NCBI RefSeq assembly: GCF_018885265.1
Contig: NZ_CP076538.1
Location: 5,182,001 to 5,246,000, forward strand
Origin: Amycolatopsis aidingensis
GTDB taxonomy: Bacteria > Actinomycetota > Actinomycetes > Mycobacteriales > Pseudonocardiaceae
Direction of reading: 5' to 3'
Length of the DNA stretch: 64,000 nucleotides
Shown: positions 9,013-17,120 of the stretch, piece after piece
Layout: every line of letters starts with the position of its first letter
Numbering within the stretch: position 1 is the stretch's first letter
Translations under genes and position numbers: made by a program
Notes under the pieces: model-generated
Told to the model about the DNA's origin: nothing
Databases searched by the model: none
What the model saw: only the letters and a program-made list of their open reading frames with translations

Positions 9013-10345
9013 CGGCTTCGGCATCGGCGAGGAGCTGGTCAAGGTCGGCTTGCTCGTCGGTGAGACAGGCCTGCATCACCGTGTCGAGCCGGGCATAGAT
9101 CTGTTGCGCCTGCGGGGGTTCCAGGTACCCCTCGATCTCCTCCGATGCCGCCATGAAAGCCCGGTAGTTCTCGGCGGGGACGTTGGCGTGCTGCTCCTTG
9201 ACCGCTTCCATCCGCTCCCTGACCTCGCCCCGCCAGATGTCCGGGGTGGGCGGGGTCGGCAGGCCGACCGGCTTGTCGGCCTCGGCGAACTCCTTGGCCT
9301 TGACCTCGAAGCGTTCCGGGTTCAGATACTTCCACTGGATCCACTTCAGCCCGGCCTCGATCTTCTCCGGCGAGGCCTTGGGATTGAACATGTAGCCCTC
9401 GCCGCCGATCAGGGTGCCCTTACCCTCCGGCATCGGCGCCAGGCCGTAGTCCGCGTAGTTCCCGTTGAACTGCTTGACCAGCGTGGGGATGTTGTCCGGG
9501 GCGGCAAGGTACATCCCGAGTTGTCCCGCGCCCATCATCCGTTGCACATCGGCGGCCTCGAGCAACTGCTTGCTGCCCATCGAGCCGTCGGTCCACCGCA
9601 TGTCGTGCAGGTGCCGCAGGGCCGTGCGGCCGAGTTCGTTGTTGAAGCTCGCCTTCCAGGAACCGTCCTGCTCGCTGGCGAGCGAACCGCCGAGCGAGTT
9701 CATCCAGGCGCCAAAATGCCACCCGCCCTGGTTGTTCTTGCTGAGCTCGGCGAAACCGACGATCTCCTGGTCCAGCGCGGAGATCTTCCGCGCCGCCGTG
9801 CGCACCTCCGCCCAGGTCCGCGGTGGGTCGTCCGGGTCGAGCCCGGCCTGCTCGAACAGCGGCCGGTTGTAGAGCAGCCCCATCGAGTAGTTCGCCGTGG
9901 GCAGCCCGTACAGTTTGCCCTCCTCATCGCGGAAGACGTCCAGCAACTGCGGCTGGAGCGCATCCAGCTGCGGCAGGTCCTGCACGGCTTGGGTGATGTC
10001 GGCCGCCTGCCTCCGCGCGATAATCGTGGCCGGATCGGTGAAGTAGACGTAGAAGACGTCTTCGAGCTGCCCGCCGGCCAGCTTCGCCGAGAACTGCTCG
10101 ACCTCCATGAACCCTTCCTTGGGCTGGATGTCGATATCCGGATGTGCTTCCTCGAACGCGGCCACGTCGGCGTCGAACAGCTTCCGCTCGAATGCCTGGG
10201 TCTGGGGCGGCTGCCCGTTGACCGTCACGATGATCTTGCCGTCCGGGCCCCGGCTGTCCGTCGAGCCGCCGCACGCGGCCGCCGTCAGGAACAGGCTGCC
10301 CACGAACAGGGCACCGAGCACCCGTCGGGCGTGGGGATTCGCCAT
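8981..10345 (-). CDS. Sugar ABC transporter substrate-binding lipoprotein
   Basis: A 454-aa extracellular solute-binding protein (family 1). The N-terminus is a lipoprotein signal: basic NPHARR, hydrophobic core, lipobox TAAAC, so it is anchored outside the membrane. The body has the two-lobed binding fold with an Asp/aromatic-rich sugar pocket (GLLYNRPLFEQAGLD; GEGYMFNPKASPEKIEAGLKW). ATG at 10345 follows aaagaggtgac. First gene of the minus-strand operon binding protein - MalF - MalG - GH13 - GH87-like. The operator pair upstream at 10418-10444 links it to the LacI regulator. Confidence 0.93.
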   Translation of the reverse strand: MANPHARRVLGALFVGSLFLTAAACGGSTDSRGPDGKIIVTVNGQPPQTQAFERKLFDADVAAFEEAHPDIDIQPKEGFMEVEQFSAKLAGGQLEDVFYVYFTDPATIIARRQAADITQAVQDLPQLDALQPQLLDVFRDEEGKLYGLPTANYSMGLLYNRPLFEQAGLDPDDPPRTWAEVRTAARKISALDQEIVGFAELSKNNQGGWHFGAWMNSLGGSLASEQDGSWKASFNNELGRTALRHLHDMRWTDGSMGSKQLLEAADVQRMMGAGQLGMYLAAPDNIPTLVKQFNGNYADYGLAPMPEGKGTLIGGEGYMFNPKASPEKIEAGLKWIQWKYLNPERFEVKAKEFAEADKPVGLPTPPTPDIWRGEVRERMEAVKEQHANVPAENYRAFMAASEEIEGYLEPPQAQQIYARLDTVMQACLTDEQADLDQLLADAEADVNTILAQVR

Positions 10346-10417
10346 CGGTCACCTCTTTCGCCGTCACGTGGCGTCGTTGCTGTGATGGCAGTCACCCTAA
10401 AGTGTCATACAGATCTC

Positions 10418-10444
10418 CGCAAGGTTTAGACGTAACTTTGCAAG
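10418..10444 (-). promoter_or_regulatory. Operator pair of the ABC transporter operon
   Basis: On the minus strand cttgca (10444-10439) and cttgcg (10423-10418) are exactly 21 bp apart, the same direct-repeat spacing as the boxes before the LacI gene at 2130-2159. The site lies 73-99 bp upstream of the binding-protein start, and also within 75-100 bp of the divergent HNH gene. Inferred LacI binding site. Confidence 0.6.
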
Positions 10445-10517
10445 AACGAGACAGACCCGACGGCTTCCACTCGATCGTGTATCGAACACATGAGCGACTA
10501 CGCGGTACTGTGGGGTT

Positions 10518-11573
10518 GTGACCAGGACCTTCGGCATCGACACCTCCCGCATGAGCGAGGAGGAACTCCTGACCGCGCTGGGCGACCTCGAACAGCAGCG
10601 GCGGGCTCTGTATGCCCGGGAGCTGGCGGTCCTGGCCGAACTCGACGGCCGCGACACGGCCAGCCAGCAGGGCTACCGCGGCCTGCCGACCTTGACCCGG
10701 GAGATCCTGCGGATCAACGCCTACGACGCCCGCCAGCGCGTGGCGCACGCCCGGGCGGTCGTGCGGCGGCACGGCCCGGGCGGCATACCTTTGGAACCCG
10801 ACCTGCCCGAGGTCGGTGCGGCGGCGGCCGAAGGAGCCATCGGGCCGGAACACATCGAGACCATCCGCGCCACCATCACCCGCTTCCCGCAGCCGATCAG
10901 CCTGCCCGACCGGGAACACGCCGAAGCGTTGTTGACCAAGGCGGCGCGGGAGTACGAACCCCACACCGTGTCCGCGCTGGGTAAAGAGATTCTGGCGCGG
11001 CTGGACCAGGACGGCACCCCACCCACGGAGGAGGAACTGGCCCGGCCGGAACGGTCCCTGGACTGGCGGGAGACCCGGGGTGGGCGGTTACGCGGCAGCT
11101 TCGACCTGGACGCGGAGACCGCGGCGGTGCTGACCGGGCTGATCGAACCGAGAGCGAAACCCTCCGGCACGAAAGAGGAGCCGGACCGTCGGAGCAGGTT
11201 CCAGCGCCAGGGGGACGCGTTCGCCGACGTGCTGCGCGTGGCAGCCGGATGCCCCGAAGAAGGACCCACCGAGGCCGGGGAACCCTTCACCGTCATGGTG
11301 ACCATCACCCTCGACGACCTCAAGCACGGCACCGGATACGGGCTCCTGCACGGGCAGGAGTCCTACTCCGCCGCCCAAATCCGCCGGATGGCCTGCGACT
11401 CCTACCTCGTGCCCGCCGTCCTGGGCAGCAAGGGCGAGACCCTCGACATCGGACAACGCACCCGCACCGTACCCCTGGCCATCCGCAGAGCCTTGATCCT
11501 GCGCGACCGCGGATGCACCTTCCCCGGCTGCCGCAGAAAACCCAAACAATGCCAAGCCCACCACGTCATCCCC
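10518..11573 (+). CDS. 13E12/DUF222-type HNH protein, exon 1 (split by group II intron)
   Basis: GTG at 10518 opens a protein with an N-terminal helical DUF222 region (residues ~5-300) and the start of a C-terminal HNH nuclease fold: zinc ligands in CTFPGC and CQAHHVIP. The frame then runs into intron sequence. The exon ends after codon 352 (Pro, ccc at 11571-11573). Joining it to 13733 gives HHVIP-WAHGGATALYNL, the expected HNH continuation. The spliced protein is 415 aa. Members of this family occur in many copies in actinobacteria; their role is unclear. Without splicing the product would end at 11666 with 30 intron-coded residues and lack the last zinc ligands and catalytic part. Confidence 0.88.
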
Positions 11574-12120
11574 GTGCGCCATGAGGCGCGTGTTTGTCCG
11601 ATCGGAGGTGAGAGACCTCCGGCGCTGGACCGTCACAGTGGTTCGGTGAAGCTGAGGGCAGCCTGATTCACGGGAATGGGTGGATTGAGGTGGCAAGCGG
11701 CCCTGACAAAGTCGAGTCGTGCCAGCACTGCCAGATGGTGCGGGCTCGGTGAGCGAGACGAGAAGGTATACGAATAGGAATCAGTGTCTGAGGCCTCGTT
11801 ATGTGGAGCCGACTCGAAACCTGGCGGATCTGAGTCGGTATCGCAGTGCGCGTGAACCAAGTGAAGGGTGTAGCGCCCGCCTGGGATTGTATTCCTGGGT
11901 AGTCTGTGGAGAAAGTCTGTGGCGTATTCACAGGGGCTGCCGGGGTAAAGCTGAGTGCCTCACTCGTCGATCGGGAACACGTGAACATGGGAACCACCGC
12001 GAGCTTTCCATGCCTGGGCGCAATCCGGTGTCCCAGATGTGGATAGGTGCATTGCCCGCCGAGGGGCTCTGTGGTGGGGCGGAGTCGCCGTAGTACTCCG
12101 AGGGCGGGAAAACCGTCCGC

Positions 12121-13620
12121 ATGGGGAAGGGCGACAGCGAATCGAGCAGGGAAGTTGGGGTAATGCCAGAAGAGGCCTCACCGGTGAACATCGGTGATCT
12201 GCTGCTGGTGCCGTTCACGGCAGGGCAGCGGGTACTGGGAATGCAGACGAAACTGCACCGTTGGGCGGCGGCCGATCCCGGTCGCCGGTTTGATGATCTC
12301 TACAACCTCGTGGCCGACCCCGCGTTCCTCGCCGTGGCGTGGGAGCGGGTGTCAGGGAACACCGGAGCACGCAGCGCGGGCGTCGATCGCCGAACGGTGC
12401 GGTCGATCACCGACTCGGCGCTGGGTGTGGTCGGGTTGTTGGAGGAAATCCGCGCCGATCTGAAAGCGCGGACGTTCCGTCCGCTCCCGGTCCGGGAACG
12501 ACACATCCCCAAAGCCGGTGGGAAGACCCGTCGGCTGGGGATACCGACCGTGACCGATCGGGTCGTTCAAGCCTCGCTGAAGCTGGTCCTGGAACCGATC
12601 TTCGAGGCCGGGTTCCAGTCCTCCAGCTATGGTTTCCGGCCCAGGCGCCGGGCCCAGGATGCCATCGAAGAAATCCGCAAACATGCCCGTGAGGGCTACG
12701 AATGGGTCTTCGAGGGCGACATCACCGCCTGCTTCGACGAGATCGACCACACCGCCCTGATGGGTTTGGTGCGGCGACGCGTCAAGGACAAGCGGATTCT
12801 GGAACTCATCAAGGCGTTCCTGCACGCCGGAATCCTCAGCGAGGATGGTCCTGACCGGGACACCCATACCGGAACCCCGCAGGGCGGCATCCTGTCGCCT
12901 CTGCTGGCCAACATCGCCCTCTCCGAGCTGGACGACTATTTCCACCAGTTGTGGGAGAACCACAAGAACGCCACCAACCGGCAACGGCACCGTGAACGCG
13001 GCGGTGCGACGTTCCGCCTGACCCGATACGCCGACGACTTCGTCGTCATGGTCAACGGAACCCGGGAACACACGGAATCCTTGTGGGGCGAGATCGAGGC
13101 GATCCTGGCCGGGATCGGGCTACGGCTCGCACCCGAGAAAACCGGAATCGCCCACATCGACGAGGGGTTCGACTTCCTCGGGTTCCGCATCCAGCGGTAT
13201 CGCCAATATGGAAGCGATCGGCGACTGATCTACACCCTCCCCTCGAAGAAGTCGATGACTTCGATCAAGCGGAAGATCAAGACAGTTACCAAACGGATCA
13301 CCCATCAGGACGCGGACCAACTGTTCCGGCAACTCGGAACGATGACCCGCGGATGGGCCCAGTACTTCCGGCACGGCTCTTCCAGCAAGGCCTACCACCA
13401 CCTGCAAGACTACCTGTGGTGGCGGGTCTGGGAATGGCTGAAGAACAAACACCCCCGTACCAGTAAACGGGACATCATAAACCGTTACTACAACCGGTGG
13501 TGGCCGGAATATAACGGTGTCGAACTATGGAGACCCACAACGATGACCATCCAACGTTATCGCTACCGAGGAAACCAAATCTCGACACCCTGGGACAAAC
13601 CAGCCATAACGGCAACCTAA
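12121..13620 (+). CDS. ltrA: Group II intron reverse transcriptase/maturase
   Basis: A 499-aa intron-encoded protein. Reverse transcriptase blocks lie at residues ~55-345: RHIPKAGGKTRRLGIPT, GFRPRRRAQDA, GDITACFDEIDH (first catalytic Asp), GTPQGGILSPLLANI and RYADDFVVM with the catalytic Asp pair. A maturase X domain follows at ~375-450 (GTMTRGWAQYFRHG). There is no C-terminal CxxC-type HNH endonuclease, so it is an En-minus protein that would prime from nicked or replication-fork DNA. Start at 12121 or ATG 12163 (MPEEASP, behind ggaagttggggta); the second has the better ribosome site. It assists splicing and mobility of its host intron. Confidence 0.93.
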   Translation: MGKGDSESSREVGVMPEEASPVNIGDLLLVPFTAGQRVLGMQTKLHRWAAADPGRRFDDLYNLVADPAFLAVAWERVSGNTGARSAGVDRRTVRSITDSALGVVGLLEEIRADLKARTFRPLPVRERHIPKAGGKTRRLGIPTVTDRVVQASLKLVLEPIFEAGFQSSSYGFRPRRRAQDAIEEIRKHAREGYEWVFEGDITACFDEIDHTALMGLVRRRVKDKRILELIKAFLHAGILSEDGPDRDTHTGTPQGGILSPLLANIALSELDDYFHQLWENHKNATNRQRHRERGGATFRLTRYADDFVVMVNGTREHTESLWGEIEAILAGIGLRLAPEKTGIAHIDEGFDFLGFRIQRYRQYGSDRRLIYTLPSKKSMTSIKRKIKTVTKRITHQDADQLFRQLGTMTRGWAQYFRHGSSSKAYHHLQDYLWWRVWEWLKNKHPRTSKRDIINRYYNRWWPEYNGVELWRPTTMTIQRYRYRGNQISTPWDKPAITAT

Positions 13621-13634
13621 CGGCGACTCGTGGA

Positions 13635-13668
13635 GAGCCGGATGCGGTGAAAGCCGCACGTCCGGTTC
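13635..13668 (+). ncRNA. Group II intron domain V (catalytic hairpin)
   Basis: A 34-nt hairpin beginning gagccg and ending cggttc, with gaaa tetraloop in the middle (ggtgaaagcc) and the 2-nt cg bulge on the 3' arm. This is the catalytic core of group II introns, 64 nt before the predicted 3' splice site. Confidence 0.9.
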
Positions 13669-13732
13669 GGGGGAGCGGCATGGGGAAACGGCCCGGCGAA
13701 ATCCGGACACCGCGCCCCATGCCGACTCCCAC

Positions 13733-13924
13733 TGGGCTCACGGAGGGGCCACAGCGCTATACAACCTCACCCTGCTGTGCTGGTACCACCACAACCTCAT
13801 CCACCACACCGACTGGTCAATGCGCATACGCAACGGACTACCCGAATTCATCCCACCAGCCTTTGTGGATCCGGAGCGAAGACCCAGACGCAACCTCCTC
13901 CACCACCAAGGAAAGGACGCATGA
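13733..13924 (+). CDS. 13E12-type HNH protein, exon 2
   Basis: Sixty-three codons plus TGA that complete the HNH nuclease fold after intron removal. Read from tgg at 13733 it gives WAHGGATALYNLTLLCWYHH followed by LIHHTDWSMRI and NGLPEFIPP, matching the C-terminal half of HNH domains in this family, including the CxxHH zinc/catalytic motif. Stop at 13922-13924. There is no start codon of its own, so it is expressed only through splicing of the precursor. Confidence 0.85.
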   Translation, partial: WAHGGATALYNLTLLCWYHHNLIHHTDWSMRIRNGLPEFIPPAFVDPERRPRRNLLHHQGKDA

Positions 13925-14029
13925 AGCACACCTACCTGGCGCCACGCCGAGTCAGTCATGAATGACGTTCCGCAAGGTCCTGGCTGATAACATTCCGCCG
14001 CGATGCGCCGGGGAGGGAGGACCCGAGTC

Positions 14030-15898
14030 ATGAACGCCGCCATACCGGCTCGCCGATGGCCGCACCGCGCCGCCGTTCTGCTGCTCACGCTGCTGACCGG
14101 CACCGCCGTGCTCACCGCCTGTTCCGATGCGGATGAGGAGGCCGCCACGCGGTCGCTGGAATCCTTCCTCTCCGCGTGGCGGGAGGGCACGATTCCCGGG
14201 CACGAGGACGAGTACCAGCAACTCACCTCGGGGCTCGGCACCCGCACACCGGAGCTGCGGGCAGGTGAGGTCACCGTAGAAGGGGATACGGCGACCGCGC
14301 GGGTCGATGTCGCCTGGCCCCTCGCCCGAGAGGTGCGCTGGGAGTACCCCGTCACGGTGCAGCTGCGCCGGGCGGGCGAGGCCTGGCAGGTGGAGTGGTC
14401 ACCGGCCACCGTGCAACCCGACCTCACCGCGGGCGACCGGCTGGTCAGCAGCCGCGGGGAGAGCACCCGCGCCCCGATCCTGGACGGCGCGGGAGAACCG
14501 ATCACGGAGTCCCGGCCCGTTGTCGTCGTGGGGGTGCAGCCAAGCAAGGTCACCTCCGCCGAGCAGCTGGCCCGTGACCTCGGCTCCGCGCTCGCGGCCG
14601 ATGGGGTGGACACCGGTGAACTGCCCGCCAGGATCGCCGAGGCCGCACCCGATGCGTTCGTCCCCGTCGTCACCCTCCGCAGGGAGCGCTACCTCGAGGT
14701 GAAGCCGGACATCCACCAGCTGCCCGGAACGGTGTTCCGGGAGGAGAGTCAGGTACTGGCCCCGACCAGGGACTTCGCCCGCGCCGCGCTCGGCACCGTC
14801 GACCCGGTCACCAAGGCGGACCTCGAAGCCGCCCCGGGCAAGTTCACCGTGGGCGGCCAGAAGGGGCACGGTGGCCTGCAGGAACACTACGACGAGCGGC
14901 TGCGCGGGGTGCGTGCGGTGACCGTGAGCCTGGCGAGTTCGGGCAAGGAACTGTTCCGCTCCCAGCCGAAGCCCGGTACCCCCGTGCACACCACTCTCGA
15001 CCGGGCGGTGCAGAACGCGGCGGACGCCGCCATCGCGGACAGCACGAAGAAGGCCGCGATCGTCGCCATCCGGATCTCCGACGGGTCCGTGCTCGCTCTC
15101 GCCAACTCCCCGAGCGCGGGCGCGCAGAACCTCGCGCTGAACGCGCAGGTGCCACCCGGCTCCACCTTCAAGGTCGTCAGCGCGCTGACCCTGCTGGAAT
15201 CGGGCGCGGTCGGGCTCGACTCCGCGGTCGACTGCCCGGCGACCGTGAACATCGAGGGCAGGGTGTTCAAAAACGCGTGGAACGGCGGTATCCCGGACGC
15301 GACCTTCCGCGAGGCCATCGCCGAGTCCTGCAACACGGCCTTCGCCCTGCTCGCGCCGAAACTCGGCCCGGAAGGGCTGGCAAACACCGCGAAGGCACTC
15401 GGTATCGGCAAACAATGGGATCTCGGCATCCCGGTCTACACCGGTTCGGTAGCCACGGACGGCAACGCCGTGCAACGGGCCGCGGCGGCCTTCGGCCAGG
15501 GCAGGACCGTGGTGAGCCCGATGTCGATGGCCGCGGCCACCGCGGGGGTGGCAAGCGGCCGGTGGCGGCAGCCCAGACTGATCACCGACCCGGCACCCGG
15601 CAAACCCGCACCGGACGGCCCGGAGCTGAACAAGGACGCCGTGACGAAGCTGCGCACCGGGCTACGTGAGGTGATCACCGGCGGCTCGGGCCGGGAGCTG
15701 AACTCGGTACCCGGCGAGCCGGTTTACGGCAAGACCGGAACCGCCGAGTACGGCACCGAAACACCCCCGCGCAGCCACAGCTGGTTCGTCGGCTGGCAGG
15801 GCGACCTGGCCGTCGCCACTCTGGTCGCGGACGGCGGCAACGATGTCAGCCTCGCGCTGACCGCGACCAAACGTTTCCTGGAACGCATGCCGGGGTAG
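14030..15898 (+). CDS. Penicillin-binding protein (lipoprotein transpeptidase, MecA_N-like)
   Basis: A 622-aa cell-wall DD-transpeptidase. The N-terminal signal ends in a lipobox (LTAC), so it is a lipoprotein outside the membrane. Residues ~30-130 resemble the NTF2-like MecA N-terminal domain, then a dimerisation region, then the transpeptidase with Ser378 in STFK, SxN at Ser433-Cys-Asn435 and KTG at Lys568. All catalytic motifs are intact. ATG at 14030 follows gggaggagg; the in-frame ATG 27 bp upstream lacks a ribosome site. It makes peptide cross-links in peptidoglycan. MecA_N-type PBPs can have low beta-lactam affinity; whether it is protective here cannot be told. It stands alone between the HNH gene and the PPOX gene. 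Confidence 0.9.
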   Translation: MNAAIPARRWPHRAAVLLLTLLTGTAVLTACSDADEEAATRSLESFLSAWREGTIPGHEDEYQQLTSGLGTRTPELRAGEVTVEGDTATARVDVAWPLAREVRWEYPVTVQLRRAGEAWQVEWSPATVQPDLTAGDRLVSSRGESTRAPILDGAGEPITESRPVVVVGVQPSKVTSAEQLARDLGSALAADGVDTGELPARIAEAAPDAFVPVVTLRRERYLEVKPDIHQLPGTVFREESQVLAPTRDFARAALGTVDPVTKADLEAAPGKFTVGGQKGHGGLQEHYDERLRGVRAVTVSLASSGKELFRSQPKPGTPVHTTLDRAVQNAADAAIADSTKKAAIVAIRISDGSVLALANSPSAGAQNLALNAQVPPGSTFKVVSALTLLESGAVGLDSAVDCPATVNIEGRVFKNAWNGGIPDATFREAIAESCNTAFALLAPKLGPEGLANTAKALGIGKQWDLGIPVYTGSVATDGNAVQRAAAAFGQGRTVVSPMSMAAATAGVASGRWRQPRLITDPAPGKPAPDGPELNKDAVTKLRTGLREVITGGSGRELNSVPGEPVYGKTGTAEYGTETPPRSHSWFVGWQGDLAVATLVADGGNDVSLALTATKRFLERMPG

Positions 15899-15940
15899 GA
15901 CAGACGGCCTGCCCTCGATCGTCGCAGGGCTCCCGGAATG

Positions 15941-16321
15941 TCAGCCCGCGGCGGGGACGCTGCGGGCGGACCGGCCGGAACCGAGCCCCCAGCTGATGAT
16001 CCGCTCGGGATGGATCCGGATCACCGCGCGCGGCTGCTCGATGGCCTCGGCCCGGCCCCGGACCTCGACCCCACGCGGCCGCCACGGGTCCACACTCGCC
16101 AGGTCGTCCACCACGATCGCCGCCCGCCCGGTACGTGCCACATCCCGGAACTTCTTGGTGGCGGGCAGGTCGATCCCGCCGACCTCGAGCACGCCGTGCT
16201 CTTCGTCCACAGTCCAACCGACCGGGGCGACATGCGGCGAGCCGCCCGGCCCGACGGTGGCGATCCGGCCGAGGCGCTGACCGCGCAGGTAAGTGAGTTC
16301 CTCGCTGGTGAAGACGGACAT
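15941..16321 (-). CDS. PPOX-class F420-dependent oxidoreductase
   Basis: A 126-aa split-barrel protein of the pyridoxamine-5'-phosphate-oxidase-like family: LRGQRLGRIATVGPGGSPHVAPVGW at the N-terminus (cofactor site), then KKFRDVARTGRAAIVVDD and RGRAEA. Small members like this in actinobacteria usually use F420 or FMN. ATG 16321 (MSVFTSEEL) is preceded by ctggag; the ATG 18 bp upstream is less likely. Divergent from the TetR gene, with a perfect palindrome between them, so it is probably the regulated target. Confidence 0.85.
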   Translation of the reverse strand: MSVFTSEELTYLRGQRLGRIATVGPGGSPHVAPVGWTVDEEHGVLEVGGIDLPATKKFRDVARTGRAAIVVDDLASVDPWRPRGVEVRGRAEAIEQPRAVIRIHPERIISWGLGSGRSARSVPAAG

Positions 16322-16362
16322 GATCACTCCAGCTCGCATCGTGATCTTCTACGGTAGCGGAT

Positions 16363-16383
16363 AACTACACATGGCGTGTAGTT
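16363..16383. promoter_or_regulatory. Palindromic operator between PPOX and TetR genes
   Basis: aactacac (16363-16370) and gtgtagtt (16376-16383) form a perfect 8-bp inverted repeat with a 5-bp spacer, in the 114-bp divergent promoter region. Size and location are typical for a TetR-family dimer site. It could repress both genes. Confidence 0.7.
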
Positions 16384-16435
16384 TTTAAAGTACACACACT
16401 GAGAACTTCCAAGCAAGCCAGGGTGGGAGACGGAC

Positions 16436-17080
16436 ATGGCAAGAACCATCGAGGACCCGCGGAACGCACGCAGCAAACGCACCCGGGACGCGCTGCTCGA
16501 TGCCACCAGGACGATCCTGGAAACCGAGGGCTTCGAGGCGCTGACCATGACCGCGGTGGCCGAACGGGCCCGCGTCACCCGGCGCGCCGTCTACCTGCAT
16601 TTCAACTCGCGCAGCGAGCTGGTCAGCGCCCTGTTCGACTACCTGGCCGAACGGGAGGGGCTGGCGGAGTCGACCGACCCGATCCGGGACGCGCCCGACG
16701 CGGTGGCCGCGCTACGGGCCTGGGTCCGGCACCTCACCACCTACCACCCGCGGCTGATGACCGTGGACCGCGCGATCGAGCGCGTCCGGCACACCGACGC
16801 CGACGCGGCCCGGCACCGGGAGACCGTCACCGAGGCGCAGCTGGCCAACTGCCGGTTGCTGGCCGAACGGCTGGCTGCCGAGCACCGGCTCGCTCCGCCG
16901 TGGACCGTGCGCAGCGCCACCGACATGCTGTGGGGGCTCATCTCCACCGACCTGTTCGAGCGCATGCTGAGCGGTCGAGGGTGGTCGCAGCGCCGATTGG
17001 AAACACACTTGCTGGAGCTGTACCTGAGCACCTTCGTGCAGGATCCGCCGTCGATCGAGCGATCGCCCTCCGGCGAGTAG
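16436..17080 (+). CDS. TetR-family transcriptional regulator
   Basis: A 214-aa protein with the TetR DNA-binding domain at residues ~15-60 (RDALLDATRTILETEGFEAL, then the recognition helix VTRRAVYLHF). The C-terminal ligand domain is variable, as usual. ATG follows gggtgggagacggac. The palindrome at 16363-16383 is its probable operator, giving control of itself and of the divergent PPOX gene. The FAD dehydrogenase starts 40 bp downstream and may be cotranscribed. Confidence 0.9.
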   Translation: MARTIEDPRNARSKRTRDALLDATRTILETEGFEALTMTAVAERARVTRRAVYLHFNSRSELVSALFDYLAEREGLAESTDPIRDAPDAVAALRAWVRHLTTYHPRLMTVDRAIERVRHTDADAARHRETVTEAQLANCRLLAERLAAEHRLAPPWTVRSATDMLWGLISTDLFERMLSGRGWSQRRLETHLLELYLSTFVQDPPSIERSPSGE

Positions 17081-17120
17081 GCTGCCCGCACCGGAACGGG
17101 CACCGAGCGCGGGAGGCACA

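Larger units (their letters stand above)
11574..13732 (+). mobile_element. Complete group II intron
   Basis: About 2159 bp inserted in the sense direction exactly between two codons of the HNH gene. The 5' end is GTGCG (consensus GUGYG). Bases ~11574-12120 hold the structured domains I-III without a plausible gene. The maturase lies in the domain IV position (12121-13620). Domain V is at 13635-13668. Domain VI follows: gggag-cggcatgggg near 13671-13685 pairs with ccccatgccg-ctccc, leaving a bulged A at 13725 as the branch point seven bases before the 3' end AC (13731-13732). All parts needed for self-splicing are visible. Confidence 0.88.

Noticed and set aside
11574..11666. C-terminal residues of the unspliced HNH frame
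   Set aside because: These bases are the 5' end of the group II intron; the true continuation is exon 2 at 13733.
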